Below, piece after piece: positions 43,037 to 54,364 of a DNA stretch of 64,000 nt (positions within the stretch are counted from its first letter, which is position 1; every line of letters begins with the position of its first letter). Below the pieces are notes generated by a model. It did not search any database. It saw only the letters and a list, made by a program, of their open reading frames with translations, and was not told where the DNA came from. The DNA lies in contig JAUMIR010000002.1 of assembly GCA_030847615.1 (NCBI GenBank), forward strand, positions 200,615,809-200,679,808. The letters run 5' to 3'. Source of the DNA: Gambelia wislizenii (Eukaryota > Chordata > Lepidosauria > Squamata > Crotaphytidae). The translations under genes and the position numbers were made by a program.

Positions 43037-43515
43037 TGTCAGGTTAGTGCACTGAACCTCTGTTGGTATCCAGAAGATCAGGCAGCAAAAGTTGGTAGCA
43101 GAGTTCCCATCCATCAGACACAGGCTTGAGTCTAAAAAATACTTCTCTTTACTGCAGCATAATAGTATACTTACAGTCTTACAGATTATCCTCTCTGAGA
43201 ACTATACATTACAGCATTCAGCAGAAAAATATCTTCATACTGCAAAGCCCATCTTCATACTTTAAAGTCCAGAACATAACTAAAATATCACACAGCTATA
43301 TAGGATAGCAAAAACAGTTCTCAATGACCCTGTTCCTTTTGCAGACAGCTAGGCTCCAAAACTCCAAGGTCACTCAGTCAGGCTATCAATATTGATACAT
43401 TGCTAACTGCAGCAAGCTGCTGCCAGCTCTCTCTGCTGCACCCTGTAGGCCATTTGTTATACTTCAGGTCTTTATAGCATAAATCTACTAGACTGCATGT
43501 CCCAGTATCCTGACA
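43037..43515 (-). repeat. intact solo LTR, 479 bp, TSD GACTT
   Basis: It begins TGTCAGG and ends CCTGACA, and GACTT is exactly duplicated at 43032-43036 and 43516-43520. Orientation is probably minus: on that strand a CTATAAAG and a TATATAG box precede a CAGTAAAGAGAAG segment and a GTCTGATGG end. The internal region was lost by LTR-LTR recombination. The 5-bp duplication fits copia, BEL or some gypsy elements; I cannot name the family. It does not match the LTR at 611-1010 beyond the TGTC terminus. Confidence 0.8.
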
Positions 43516-43520
43516 GACTT

Positions 43521-44119
43521 TGCTCCCCATGAAGTTGTACACCAGGGAGAGGGTCAAAACACTGATTTTGTTGGAGGTACCAATAAATATAAGCTTATTT
43601 TATCGATAATTTTTATTTTTATTCCTGTGTGTGGTTGTGTATGCAAGGCCCAGTTCACTGCTTTGCCTGGGGGCCTATAATGCTTTTAAGACAGCCCTGC
43701 CCAACTCCCTTTTCTCTCCCACTGGGCTCCCCCCCCCTTGCATGAAGTTTTGCCCAGGGCCACAGGTTGCCCATCCCTACAGTTCTTTACCACTGTCTCT
43801 TTCACTTAACTGCAAGGTTGGGTCCATAGGTGCCATTCTGCCAGGGAGAATAAGGTGGCCAGATGCCAGTGAGCTTGTTTTAGAGCAAATGTGAAATTCC
43901 CTCTTCTACCCATGATGAAAGATCAAGAGCTCTGCCTCAGTTTGCATCTGTCCACTCAGAGTGGAAAGCCTCTTCCATTCCTGAAAGGGCTGACATAGCA
44001 TCTGATGAAAAAAAAAAAAAACACAAACCCAAATCCAGAGGGCTTCTAATGTTTCTGCAAACTCTCGAGTATGACTTTGCATAAGGTAATTCTCATGACC
44101 TTCTATGCATGACCCACTG
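43521..44119. other. no gene seen
   Basis: Unassigned. It includes a C9 run near 43730 and an A14 run at 44007-44021. Confidence 0.4.
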
Positions 44120-44190
44120 GCAGCTATGTATTGTGTGTGTGTGTATGCCTTCAAGCTGCCTGTCAACTTAGGCAACCCCATGAATTTCAC
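44120..44190 (-). repeat. SINE/BovB-type 3' tail fragment
   Basis: GTATGCCTTCAAGCTGCCTG, then TCAACTTAGGCAACCCCATG: complement of the tail 'gggttgccta..gttgac..gaaggca'. Only the last ~60 bp remain. Confidence 0.55.
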
Positions 44191-44319
44191 AGAGAAACTG
44201 TATTATTTTACTTAGCCACCATTTTCACACTCATGGTTGTGCATATTTGTGGTTTGTAGCTGCTGCTCAACTAGCTCAAACTCCAAGACCCCACCCTCCT
44301 CCCCTCTGCTCCTCTCCTG

Positions 44320-44453
44320 CCAACAACACAACTCCATCTTGCTTTCTTACCTTGCACCAAAATAGCACTGCCCACTTTAAACCTCAGTGTTTTAATGGGC
44401 AGCACTGTTTTGCTGCAAGGTAAGAAAGCAAGATGGAGTTGTGTTGTTGGCAG
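44320..44453. repeat. inverted repeat, ~63-bp arms, 7-bp loop
   Basis: The left arm starts GCCAACAACACAACTCCATC and the right arm ends in its complement. A few mismatches lie near the loop (CTCAGTG). Part of a Tigger-like element whose right terminus is at 44692. Confidence 0.75.
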
Positions 44454-44692
44454 GACAGAGGGAGGGAGAGCTGACGGAGAGGTGAGTATGGGTGAAGGGC
44501 ATGGCTTGTGTGCCCGGGGAGAAGGTGTTGCTACTGCAGAGGCAAGTATTGGCAGTCCTGTTGGCGGGAGAGGAGTCTACAATACTGTAGAGTGTAGTAT
44601 CCATGTTGGGGCGGGGCTTAACTAATTTGCATTTTTTTCACTTTTGCGGTGGTGCTTCGCCCCTAACCCCCACAAATGTGAAGGGACAGCTG
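44454..44692. mobile_element. right part of a Tigger-like element (left end not found)
   Basis: Ends CCACAAATGTGAAGGGACAG followed by CTG|TA, the complement of the 'CAG(T/C)TGTCCCTTCACATTCG' end seen at 10215. With the palindrome to its left it probably forms one ~380-bp element, but I did not find the matching left terminus. Confidence 0.5.
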
Positions 44693-44695
44693 TAG

Positions 44696-45515
44696 ATTGT
44701 AGTGCTCCACTTTGATAAGTCACCCACCATTCTTGGGTAAGACAATCTATGCACAACACAAATTCTTCTGCTGCTGTTGCATGGGTACTTTGGTTTGAAG
44801 CCAAAGAGAGGGTTTTTCTTTAAAAAAATAAAAATCCAGACACACAGTGGCTAAAAATAGTAACCAGTACAGAAATGGGGAGAGGAATTGTTTGTTTTTC
44901 AGAGGCATAGCAATTAATACTTGAGTTTTTAAAAAGGCATCTGTCCCATAACTGAAAGCCCTGTTCAGCCAAAATCCAGCAATAATGTAAAAAGCCCCAC
45001 CATGAGATTGCTATGCAATGCAGACGAACCCACTGAAGACTGTTGGTTCTGTTATTAGATGGGATTACTTGTTCAGGAACATATAGAAACTGGAAATCTA
45101 TCTTCCGTCTTAAAGCCTTCCGTCCATTACTAGGCCCACTTGCAGTGGGAAGGACGCCCTAGCTGTGCCAGCTTTTGTTACTGCTCAAAACAATTCTACT
45201 CTTGTATCTTTAGGACTACTCCTACAGCGCCATCTACTGTTTCTGCAGCCTCTGCATCTAAAAGGCACAGCAGAACATTTGGAAATGGGGGGGGGGGAGA
45301 GCTGTGAATGGCTTTTGGTTTGGCTTGTGAGTTTGGTTTGTTGTTGCTGCTGTGCTTGCTTCATTGCAGTAATCACAGCCTTGTAATGACACAATTTACA
45401 TAACATGCTTTGTAGCATCTTGTTATTTATCTGCAGATGTATTTTGAGGGCTTGGATGTGCCAGTGATGTTTCTTAAAAAACATTTGACTTTTTGGGATG
45501 TATAATACATTATAT
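44696..45515. other. no gene seen
   Basis: Unassigned. G10 run at 45288 and a (TTG)n-like stretch near 45340. Confidence 0.4.
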
Positions 45516-45519
45516 AATG

Positions 45520-45600
45520 TACTGTACTATGTAAGCCACCTTGTGTCCCATATTGGGAGAAAGGTGGGTTATAAATTTAACAAATACATACATACATTTT
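45520..45600 (+). repeat. L2/SINE-type 3' tail with (CATA)n
   Basis: GTAAGCCACCTTGTGTCCCA, GGGAGAAAGGTGGGTTATAA and a (CATA)n end. Same terminus as 19380-19475. Confidence 0.65.
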
Positions 45601-45931
45601 GTACATACATGTATGTATTCCTAATGGAACTTTGCTGACAATGCTGTGGCAAAAACAAGTACATGGCATAGAGCAGAAAGAATCATCAATAGGTGGCTTA
45701 TGTTTCCCCCTGAAGTATGTTTCAGGGGGTCATAAATATCAGCAACCAGTGTAAAATCAGTGCCTTGTACTGCTTCTGTGTTGTAGCAAATGTAGGCCTG
45801 TAATTAATTAATAGGGAGGGAGGCAAAGAGATTATGGTGTTCCAGACAGAACATAGCTATTCCAGCCCCCAGACCAGGATTGGTAAATGTGCAGATGGAG
45901 GGTTACCCCAGCTCTTTTTGCTGATCTCCAG

Positions 45932-47106
45932 GGTGCCAGTTACATGACAAGTTTTGTCGCGGGGCTTACTGTGACTTCCTGATCCCGTATCCATCCCTCG
46001 CTGTTAATACGATTTTTGTCACTCTTTAGGAAATCCTGGAAGATCCCGTGATTGATATTTACACGACAAAAGTTTTTATTGGTCCCGCACTCTTATATCC
46101 CATGCTTTTGCTGTTTACACATGTTTAGCTTACCGGGATTTTTTTTATTTATTTAATTTTTTTGGCTGTCAATCAAGGATGCGATTAGTCGATTAGTCGT
46201 GTTTTCACAACCTTGGTGACGCACTTCCTTTAGAGTTCCGCGCGACGAGTGTTGCTATTGGCTGGCTGGGGGGGGGGAGAGAGGGGGGGAGGTTTGGTAT
46301 TCCCCTTGCCTCTTTAAAATGTTAACGCTTTAAGCAGAAGGCATTTTGAAAGACCCAGAATGTGAGCTTTTGCTCAGACAGGAACAGTGCTTTCCTTTTG
46401 AAATCAAGGCTGGGGAGGGGAGGCTTGGCATTCCCCTTGCCTCTTTAAAATGTTAACCCTTAAAGCAGAGTTAGGGCTGCAGAGTGAAGATTTCAAGCCA
46501 GCGACAGACAGGCATTTTGAAAGATACAGATGCTGGCATTTTTTTTTACTGTGCATTGTGACAGGGGGGGAATAAAAGTGTGTTCATTCGCTCAGACGCT
46601 GGAATATTTTACTGTGCCCGTTCAGACCCAGGGAGGTGATAAAGGCAGGGGATGAATGGGTGACCCTCTGCCCACCACGATCTCTTTGTAACATGCAGTT
46701 GAGGAAGAGGTTAAAGCTGAAGGGTTTGCAGTGTAGAAATCCATTTAAAAAGGTGATTGAGTGCATGCGCACACACACACAAACCTACATGCAGCTGGAA
46801 GGGATGCCTTTATTTTCGGCTGGTGAGGCTGGATCTGTTGAACGGGTGACTGACCCCTCCATTTCTGGTCGCTGAGCTCTAAGCCCGCCCCCAGTCACCA
46901 TTTCCGGCCATCCCCTGGTACCGAGATATTTTGTCCCAGGCTGTTTACATTTCTGATTTTCCAAATCCTCCAGAGACTTTTTTAAAAACCAGGGATAAAA
47001 GGTGCCCCCCCCTTCCGAAAATCACGTACCTGACCTGATGTACGTGTAAACTGCCAGGGATCGACACAAATTCTTCCCAGGACATTTTCATCGTGTAAAC
47101 GGCACC
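45932..47106. mobile_element. 1,175-bp non-autonomous Harbinger derivative, TSD CAG
   Basis: The ends match the 6.09-kb Harbinger: GGTGCCAGTTACATGACAAG at the left, ACACAAATTCTTCCCAGGAC...TCGTGTAAACGGCACC at the right. CAG is duplicated at 45929-45931 and 47107-47109. About 330 bp on the left match 29825-30160 and about 230 bp on the right match 35650-35913. All three genes are absent. The middle (about 46270-46870) is unlike the parent and contains a ~135-bp partial tandem duplication (TTCCCCTTGCCTCTTTAAAA at 46301 and 46432). It would rely on the parent's proteins. Confidence 0.85.
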
Positions 47107-47369
47107 CAGATTTCTTGTGGGAAAACCCCCTGATAATATCAATTTGCTGCCAAATGTCAGCAGCAAACCACTAAAAATGCACTATAGAAGCTAAATGTGC
47201 TACGGTCAATAGAACAGTCAATATCATAGTCAATATCACATTCAGTACACAGTATCATCGTCAATATCATATTAAAGTCAATTAAATACACTTCAGGTTC
47301 AAATACAAAGATAAATTGAACAATAATTAGTCAAGTATAAACACAGAATTGTATGACAATACACTAAAG

Positions 47370-47932
47370 AACTATATAAAAGGGATGAAAGGATGACGGA
47401 TTCATTCAAGAAAAAACCTATATGAAGATGAACCTACAATTTTAGAAAGTGAAGTGGAATCAGCACTCAGAGCACTTGGGAGAAATAAATTACCAGGAGC
47501 AGATGACATACCGATAAAACTGCTTCAAGCTACAGAGACAAAATCTACTCTAGTTCTAACTAAGATCTGTCAACAAATATGGAAACCAAAACTCACAGAT
47601 TGTAAATGCTCAATATACATTCCAGTTCCCAAGAAAGGGGATACCAGGCATTGCAGTAACCACAAGACCACATGAATTTCCTGTGCAAGCACAGTGATTC
47701 TCAAAATTCCACAACAAAGAGTTTTACCATATATGGCGCGAGAAATGCCAGATATCCCAAGTTGAGTTCTGGAACAGAAGAGGCACTTGGGATCACATTG
47801 TAAACATACGTTGGATAATGGAGAATACCTAAGAATTTCAGAAGAAAATCAGCCTGTACTGGGCATCATGGAGGTTTCTGTTTTGTAGGGTTGCCATAAG
47901 TCAAAGTTGACTTGATGGCAAATAACAATAAG
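47370..47932 (+). pseudogene. BovB (RTE) LINE fragment with internal deletion and 3' tail
   Basis: Open from 47454: ESALRALGRNKLPGADDIPI, then KICQQIWKPKLTDCKCSIYI and PVPKKGD, the start of BovB RT ('LGRNKSPGID.IPIELLQA ... PKKGD...C.NYRTI'). Broken BovB sequence follows to about 47870 (LEQKRHLGSH), and then it jumps to the BovB end GGGTTGCCATAAGTCAAAGT. The RT palm and thumb are deleted. Confidence 0.7.
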
Positions 47933-47934
47933 CC

Positions 47935-48570
47935 TCATCTCTTCCTCCTCAGCAAGTCCTCTTAGGCTTGTGGCCCTCAAGCCCTTGCTCTGCCTGAAAA
48001 GTGGCCCAGAGCCATATAAAAATTGCCTACCCCCACAATAGACATTTTCATTGCTTTACTACCAGAAAATATATAGGGAACATGTGTCAAGATTCTGAAA
48101 CCCCTTCACTAGCTGTATCCTCATCATTTTAGTATCACTGCTCAGGGCTCAAAATTCCTAACATGAGTTGGAATCACCAGCTTATGTAATTGATGGATAG
48201 ATTAGCATTTCACATGGTTTGATCAACTTTTTGCTCCATAAGGCCACTGCATGTTTACATGACCATTCCTTGCAATCCCATTTCATCCTCTACATGGCCT
48301 TCACCTAAGATGCTTTACCTACCCCAAAGACAGGCAGATCGATGCAGTTCTTTCCCAGTAGTGAAGAGCATGTCTGTGTTGCTAGGAAAGCCCTACCTTT
48401 CTTTCCCAACTGCTGTTCATGTTACCACAGTTTCTTAAATCTTTAGGAGCAAATCAAGAACAAGATCTTCCTTTGCTCAATGAAATAGTGTTCTATGAAG
48501 TTAGCTTCACCATGGCTAGCTATCCACTCTCCTGGGGGCCATTCACACTGTTCAGTTTTTAGCTTATTAC
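47935..48570. other. no gene seen
   Basis: Unassigned unique-looking sequence. Confidence 0.35.
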
Positions 48571-48575
48571 AACAC

Positions 48576-49487
48576 TGTTACCTGCCCTGATACCCTCAGC
48601 CCCATATTTGTATCAATAACTGGCAATATTTAATAATTAGATCAAATGTGGTCTTCCACATAGTGCAACCTTTAACATAAAGCTGGGGAAACCCAAAGAC
48701 AAACATTGCTTATTCAGGAATGCACTTAAGGAGAGGCCAATTAAATTCTAAAAAATATGTTAGTTCACAAGGCAACTTGAGGCACGAACACATGGCTAAT
48801 CCCATTTGCCCATCTGGCAACCAAAACATGCAAACAACCCTCCATTCTCTTACTTCGCCAACACAAAGAAAGTTGCTTCCTCCCTTTCATTTGCAAAAGT
48901 ATTAACCGATCAAAATGCTATTAACATATCCAGGATACCTTTGTTGTTCTGAGAGCAACAGCTTAAAGTATTGTCTTCTACTAAAAAACACATACCCAGA
49001 AAGCAAATTTGCTTTAAAAAAAAAAAAAAAACCTTGAAAACTATCTTCAGTGTCCTTCAGCTCCCTTTCCTACATCCACACTGCCGGTTTGCTGACTGAC
49101 CCTCAGAGCGCAACTCTGAGACCCCCACGCCACCGGCTTCCTCCATGACCTCATCTCTTCAGAAAAAGGTGTCGTATCGCCCACTGCACTCTCTTCGCTA
49201 TTCCTCTATCCAACTCCTTCCCACTTTATTAGACTTGAGTGAATGTTTATTAGACTTGAGTGAATGTTTCATGTCTGAATGTGTGTGTGAATGTCGTTGC
49301 TATTGCTTTTCCAAATAAAGCTTATTGTTATTCTATCTAGCTTATTTCTCCTCCATAGTCCTGGTATAGCTGGTCACAAGGTCCTGCCGTTGCCCTCTCT
49401 TTGCATTGTTGCAGTGAGTACATTAATTCCCCAAGTTAATGTCTATATTTAGAGGGACCTCATGACCCTAGAGCGATTAGGGTAACA
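48576..49487 (+). repeat. solo LTR (family X), 912 bp, TSD ACAC
   Basis: Begins TGTTACC and ends GGTAACA; ACAC is exactly duplicated at 48572-48575 and 49488-49491. AATAAA at about 49314, followed by the R/U5-like stretch, sets a plus orientation. A 20-bp phrase (TTATTAGACTTGAGTGAATG) is tandemly doubled at 49227-49270. A 4-bp duplication suits gypsy or class I retroviral LTRs. The internal genes are gone, so class cannot be settled. Homologous to 51689-52517 in reverse. Confidence 0.8.
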
Positions 49488-49495
49488 ACACTATA

Positions 49496-50041
49496 GGGTT
49501 GTTTAGATGGTGAAAAAACTCCTCATAGAATTCCTGAAAACCTTTTGTCCCAATGAGATCCTGCGGTGATTCACCAAATGATATCTGGAAGCAGGGGGAC
49601 CCAAAAAGTCAAAAACTATGTGGGAAAAGCCTTCTGAGTTTTTGTTTTTTTTTAAATGCAGGGGAAATGCACATTCCCACTCGTTAGGACAACTGAATCT
49701 CATCGCAGTGCATTCCTGGATAAGAGCGAAAATGAAAACCTAATTGGTTGGACATGCACGAGTGTGTGTGGGGGGCTTGCTGGCAACCTTAGATTTACAG
49801 TAAATAACAACTACTACTACTACTACTGTGCAGTGGTGGCAACTTGTTAAGAATAATAAGGTAAATTAATTAACTCCCGGCCACTATCTTGATTCGCAGG
49901 CATGGCTCCATATGAACACCAAACACGGATAGCTTTGTGTGCCAGCGATTTTGCCAAAAAACTATGGAGACAAATGAACGCTGCTGCAAATTTGTGTTAA
50001 TGCACAGCAATCAGCATTATCTTCTTACCTAGAAAAGCCCC
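49496..50041. mobile_element. MITE family B copy
   Basis: Starts GGGTTGTTTAGATGGTG and ends CTTACCTAGAAAAGCCCC. It aligns with 3846-3960 plus 7978-8580 and with 21300-21533. It contains a (TAC)n at 49812-49827. Target duplication not found. Confidence 0.6.
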
Positions 50042-50046
50042 ATCAT

Positions 50047-50240
50047 GACTCCATTTTAACTGCTATGTTTCTGTCCTATGGAATCCTGGGATTTACATCC
50101 TGGGGAGCGATATTTAGAATTTGCAGCCAGAGACCTCCTCAGTGCCTCTGACCAGACAACAGACCCCAGGATTCCATAGGATGCAGCCATAGCAACTAAA
50201 GTGGAATTATAGTGCTGTAATTGTGCAGTGTGTAAAGGCC
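50047..50240. mobile_element. palindromic MITE, unclassified
   Basis: ACTCCATTTTAACTGCTATG and CCTATGGAATCCTGGGATTT on the left are answered by CCAGGATTCCATAGGATGCA and AGCAACTAAAGTGGAATT on the right. Arms of about 50 bp surround a diverged centre. Confidence 0.6.
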
Positions 50241-50244
50241 ACTG

Positions 50245-51685
50245 CTCATACAGCAGTTAAAAAAGAAAAGAAAAGCAACAGCAAAATTACTGCTCCCTCC
50301 CATACAGTAAAGTGTTATCTCAAACCCAAATCCATTATATGAAGAACAGTTCTCACTCCGCTGCACACAGACTGATTCTGAACAAGCCTGAGAATAATAA
50401 TGGTGATGAAACCCATTTCTTCAAAGCATCTGCAAAAGCCCTTTTGTTATTGGATGCTGCCAGCCTATCCATGTCATCTCAAATAGGATCCACTTTTCTA
50501 ATAGAGAGGAAGAAAACAGCAGTTTTGTTTTTGTTTTTTTAAGATAATGTCTGACTAGGTAATGTCTATGCATGGACACTGAATTGGCAGACAAAGGACT
50601 CAAAAATTCAAAGGAAAACTGGCTATCCATTTTTTTTCCTTTTCTTTTTTAAATATCTTTTTTGGCCCTTCTGAGGCTTGATGGTGTTGGCAATCACAGT
50701 CTTACAATACTGCCAGACATCAAGTCTATGAAATGGCTGCCAGTTTTGGTTCAGGGAAACATCACTGTGAAAATTGCTTGGTGTGTCTTTCAGAACTGCC
50801 TGCCTGCTATAGTTGGCTGAGATTCATCCAATTGCTTTCTACCTGTCTTTCACATTTTCTGTTTGTTCAGAAAACAATGGTTCACCCCAAAAGCTGGGTA
50901 TGAGCAATAGGACAATGCCCTCAGGCTCACAACATTTTGTGATCTTATAGATTTTTTTTTTAATGTTTGAATGTTCTCTGTTGAATGGCTCCTGCATGAC
51001 AGCATTCATGTAGGCCTTTAAAATGTTTTTAAGTTTAAAAAGGGACTTATGTAAACTGTTCTGGCCAATACATAATGAACAATGTTCAGCCCAGCCAGAC
51101 CTAAGGAGACTCTGCAGGTATTTCCTTTCACTTGGAAGAAATACATTGTGTGGCCTGCTTATAAACTTGCTGTGAAAGCAAGACAAACAATTTGTAAGCA
51201 ATTTATACACACCATGCTGTAGAGTCAATGTGGACTAGAGGATAAGAGCGCCAGAGTGGAAGCAGGAGGTCTGATTTTGCATTTGACATACTGTGCAGGA
51301 TCAAGGACAAATAATTTTACAATTGTGTGTTTGTGCCTGGCCCTGGTCTATTTTTGGATCTCTTTGATATAGAGATTGTTTTTCATTATTTGTCAGTGCC
51401 ATGCACTGAATTGCAACCCTAGCAGCTTTTCAAGAGGTAATTTATTTATTCAAGCCTATGGCCTGCTGTGCAGAATGCAACAGGGCCTAACCTAGCACAG
51501 TGTTCGAAAAGCTACTGCAAAACAGGGCAGTGGAATGGTGATGGCAATCTCCTAACTGGGCTGCTGGCCAGTTTTGTTCACACAAGAAGTACTATTCACA
51601 CACACACACCAAATCTTCTTAGACTTTACTCGGAGAACAGGTTTGCTCTTCTGATCTTCTGCAGACATCTATATGTTAGATAAGC
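50245..51685. other. no gene seen; possible old SINE at 51225-51330
   Basis: GTCAATGTGGACTAGAGGAT near 51231 could be a worn pol III A box followed by a SINE body, but no tail confirms it. The rest is unassigned, including a T-rich tract at 50625-50660 and a (CA)n at 51597-51608. Confidence 0.4.
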
Positions 51686-51688
51686 CTT

Positions 51689-52517
51689 TGTTACCTTAAA
51701 TGCTTAGGGGTCGTGAAGACCCTCTGGATATCAATATTGAATTGGGGAATTTAATATACAGTACTTAGCTTGGCAATGCAAAGAGGAGGCAATGGCAGGA
51801 CCTTTTGACCTGTTTATATTGGTAATAGGGAGGAGACATAAGCTAAATAGTACCATAAATTATCTTTATTTTGGAAGATCAATAATAACAACATTCCCAC
51901 ACACATTCAGCATTCACACAAGACTAGCAAATAAAATGGAAGATATTGAGATAAAGGAATAGCAAAGGGAGTTTCCAGTGGGTGATACGACACCTTTCCT
52001 GAAGAGCAGAAGTTCCTGCAGCAATGAGGGTCTCAGAGTTGTGCTCTGAGAGTCAATCAGCAAACCAGCAGCATGGATGGAGGAGGAGGAGGAGCTGAAG
52101 GCAGATTGGTGTTGTTTTGGAGGGGGTTTTATAGTCCATATTTGCCCTCTGGGGATGCGATTTAGGGTAGAAGACAATTTTTCTTGGAGTTGCTCAAGGT
52201 AAGACAAAGGCATTCCGGATATGTGAATAGCATTTTGATGGTTGAATACTTTGCGAATGAAAGAGAGGAAGCAACTTCCTTTGTTTAGGTATGGGTAAGC
52301 TAATGAGAGTTGTTAACAGTTTTGAGTTTGCCAGCCTTGGTAAATGGGATTAGCCATCTGTACCTTCCTGACCAAGCAATGTTTGTCTTTGGGTTTTCTA
52401 GTTCCCCCAGGTTTATGTTAATGGCTGCACTGCGTGGAAGACTACATTTGACCTAATTATTAAATATTGCCAATTATTAATATAGATATGGGGCTGGGGA
52501 TGTCAGGGTAGGTAACA
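51689..52517 (-). repeat. solo LTR (family X), 829 bp, TSD CCTT
   Basis: The plus strand runs from TGTTACC to GGTAACA; CCTT is exactly duplicated at 51685-51688 and 52518-52521. The AATAAA lies on the minus strand near 51870, so orientation is opposite to the copy at 48576-49487. Shared phrases include TTAATAATTAGATCAAATGT / its equivalent in reverse and the CTCAGAGCGCAACTCTGAGA region. It is 83 bp shorter than its sister. Confidence 0.8.
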
Positions 52518-52521
52518 CCTT

Positions 52522-52835
52522 TGTCAACCTTTTCACCCTGGAGGGACCCTTGAAATAAAATTCAGGTCTCAGGGAACTCCTGCGTAAACATTATTGTATC
52601 TACAGCTAAAAAAAAAGTTTATTTTTTTTCAATCATGGTCTCTCACAGAACTCCTAATAACTTCTCACAGAACCCTAGTGTTACAGGGAACCCTGGTTGA
52701 AAAACCTTGTGCTAATCTTTTCTAATAATAATTATAATAATTATTATTATTATTATTATTATTATTTATACCCAGCCCCTCTGCTAAAAACAATCGGGGC
52801 AGCTTCCAACAATTAAAACATTTTAATAATGACTA
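52522..52835 (-). repeat. old repeats: palindromic fragment and an L2-type tail with (TTA)n
   Basis: 52545-52705 repeats the phrase CAGGGAACTCC / CAGGGAACCC in both directions (unclassified). 52722-52767 is (AAT/TTA)n, followed by TTTATACCCAGCCCCTCTGC, the complement of the lizard L2-like 3' end. Confidence 0.5.
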
Positions 52836-53380
52836 AAAACACCACCCACCCCCACCCTCCCCCATAAAGCTAGAAGCAAGACTGTGCATAGGTTTTATTC
52901 CCAACAGATTATGAAACTCTGACCACCCTCAAAAAAAAAAAAGGGTTGGGCTGTGGCACACTGCCTAATAGCCGAAGTCCTCATCAAGAAATTAGAGCCG
53001 GAGACTTACCTGTACAACAACCTCTTTGCAGGGCTGCAGAGTGATGTAGTGTGGCAAAGAGCCACCATTTTGTCTGCTATGCTTCCCTTCCTCTTTGCCT
53101 GAGAGCCTATGTGGTTTTCACAGGCACTCAGTGACCAGCCAATAGAATAGGTGGCTGAGATTAGAGGGAGGCAGGACCAAGGGTCTACCACTGGCATATA
53201 AATTCAGCTCCCCTCACACTTCTCTGGCAGTTAGGCTCTTGTTGCCTTTACACCCTCCCTCCTGGTATTATGCATGTCACTCTGTTTGGAAATGTTTTAC
53301 TGTAATTCAAATTTGTCACAACTTTGATGGTGCAGCATGAACCATGATTTTGGGGGAAATGGTGTTCCTGTTAGAGGTTC
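52836..53380. other. no gene seen
   Basis: Unassigned; an A12 run at 52932. Confidence 0.35.
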
Positions 53381-53386
53381 CCTTAA

Positions 53387-53610
53387 GGACTTTATCAGAT
53401 GACCCCCCTAAAACATTCTTTTGCTGGCATAAAAAATTCCAGCAAAAGAATGCCCACCACCACACCTTGTTTTCCCAGCAAAGGCTTCCCTGGCAATGAA
53501 AGAGGAAGTGTACGCAGCTCCGTTCACTTCCTTGTTCAAAATCCCATGGATTCTCACGAGACTTCATTGCACAGGAAATTAAAAAACAAAAACAACAGAG
53601 AAAAAGTTTT

Positions 53611-53644
<34 letters not shown>

Positions 53645-53960
53645 TTCCAAGTTACCTGGGGGGTCATAAAAAGAGCATCACTTACCTGGATGTCGCGATC
53701 TCTCTTGGAAGTGTTTGCGCTGGACCAGCCATTGTTACTGCATTCACGTGAGTACAATGGCATGAGGTTTCTCACTCTGGCAATGCCGTCACTAAAGCAC
53801 CACGGGGGATCTATTGACGGCTTCAGCCATCAATAAAAAGGAACTGTATAGGTTTTGGCAGGGACATAAACGTGAAAGGGTGACATTGTGGGGTACACGC
53901 GCCCTTTCACATTTATTTGGCGTCATTATTACTCCGTATTTAGTGCGTCTGATAAAGTTC
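53387..53960. mobile_element. 574-bp MITE (family A, Harbinger-like), TSD TAA
   Basis: GGACTTTATCAGATGACC at the left, GCGTCTGATAAAGTTC at the right, TAA at 53384-53386 and 53961-53963. This uninterrupted copy is the reference for reading the nested copy at 29505-36510. It contains a (CA)n at 53614-53642. No coding sequence. Confidence 0.8.
53614..53642. repeat. (CA)n microsatellite
   Basis: About 14 CA units inside the MITE. Confidence 0.9.
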
Positions 53961-53964
53961 TAAG

Positions 53965-54360
53965 TTTCCTTGGTGTGCAGGTGGTGGCTAGGGTCCAGCC
54001 CAGTTCAGGGGCTGTTGGACCTACCTCTCTCATGAGTGAAATACACCCAAGGGGATTCCCCAGCTGTCTCTCCATGGTGCACCTTGACAATTGAGTTTTT
54101 AGGAGGTTGGGGTACTCATTGGGCAACAAGCAGGTTGTTCAGTGCCTGGATCTATGGCTCTTGCTAGGCCAACACTCCTCCGCTGTGATAATAATAAAGC
54201 TGTGGCACCCAGGTTGTCATTCCAGACCTCTAGAAAGAGTTTTATATCGCTCTCCCTACAGTCTATTGAGTAGGGAGGAAGAAAGAGAAAGGGAGAGATC
54301 AACAGAGAACAGGGTGTCCAAAAGAATAAGAAAAAGAAACAAATAGGAATGGCAGAAACA
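53965..54360. other. no gene seen
   Basis: Unassigned. The GAGAAAGGGAGAGA-rich end at 54265-54345 gives spurious basic frames. Confidence 0.35.
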
Positions 54361-54364
54361 TACC

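Noticed and set aside
42573..43055. 160-codon plus-strand open frame
   Set aside because: It lies in a C/T-skewed stretch, has no domain, and runs into the solo LTR.
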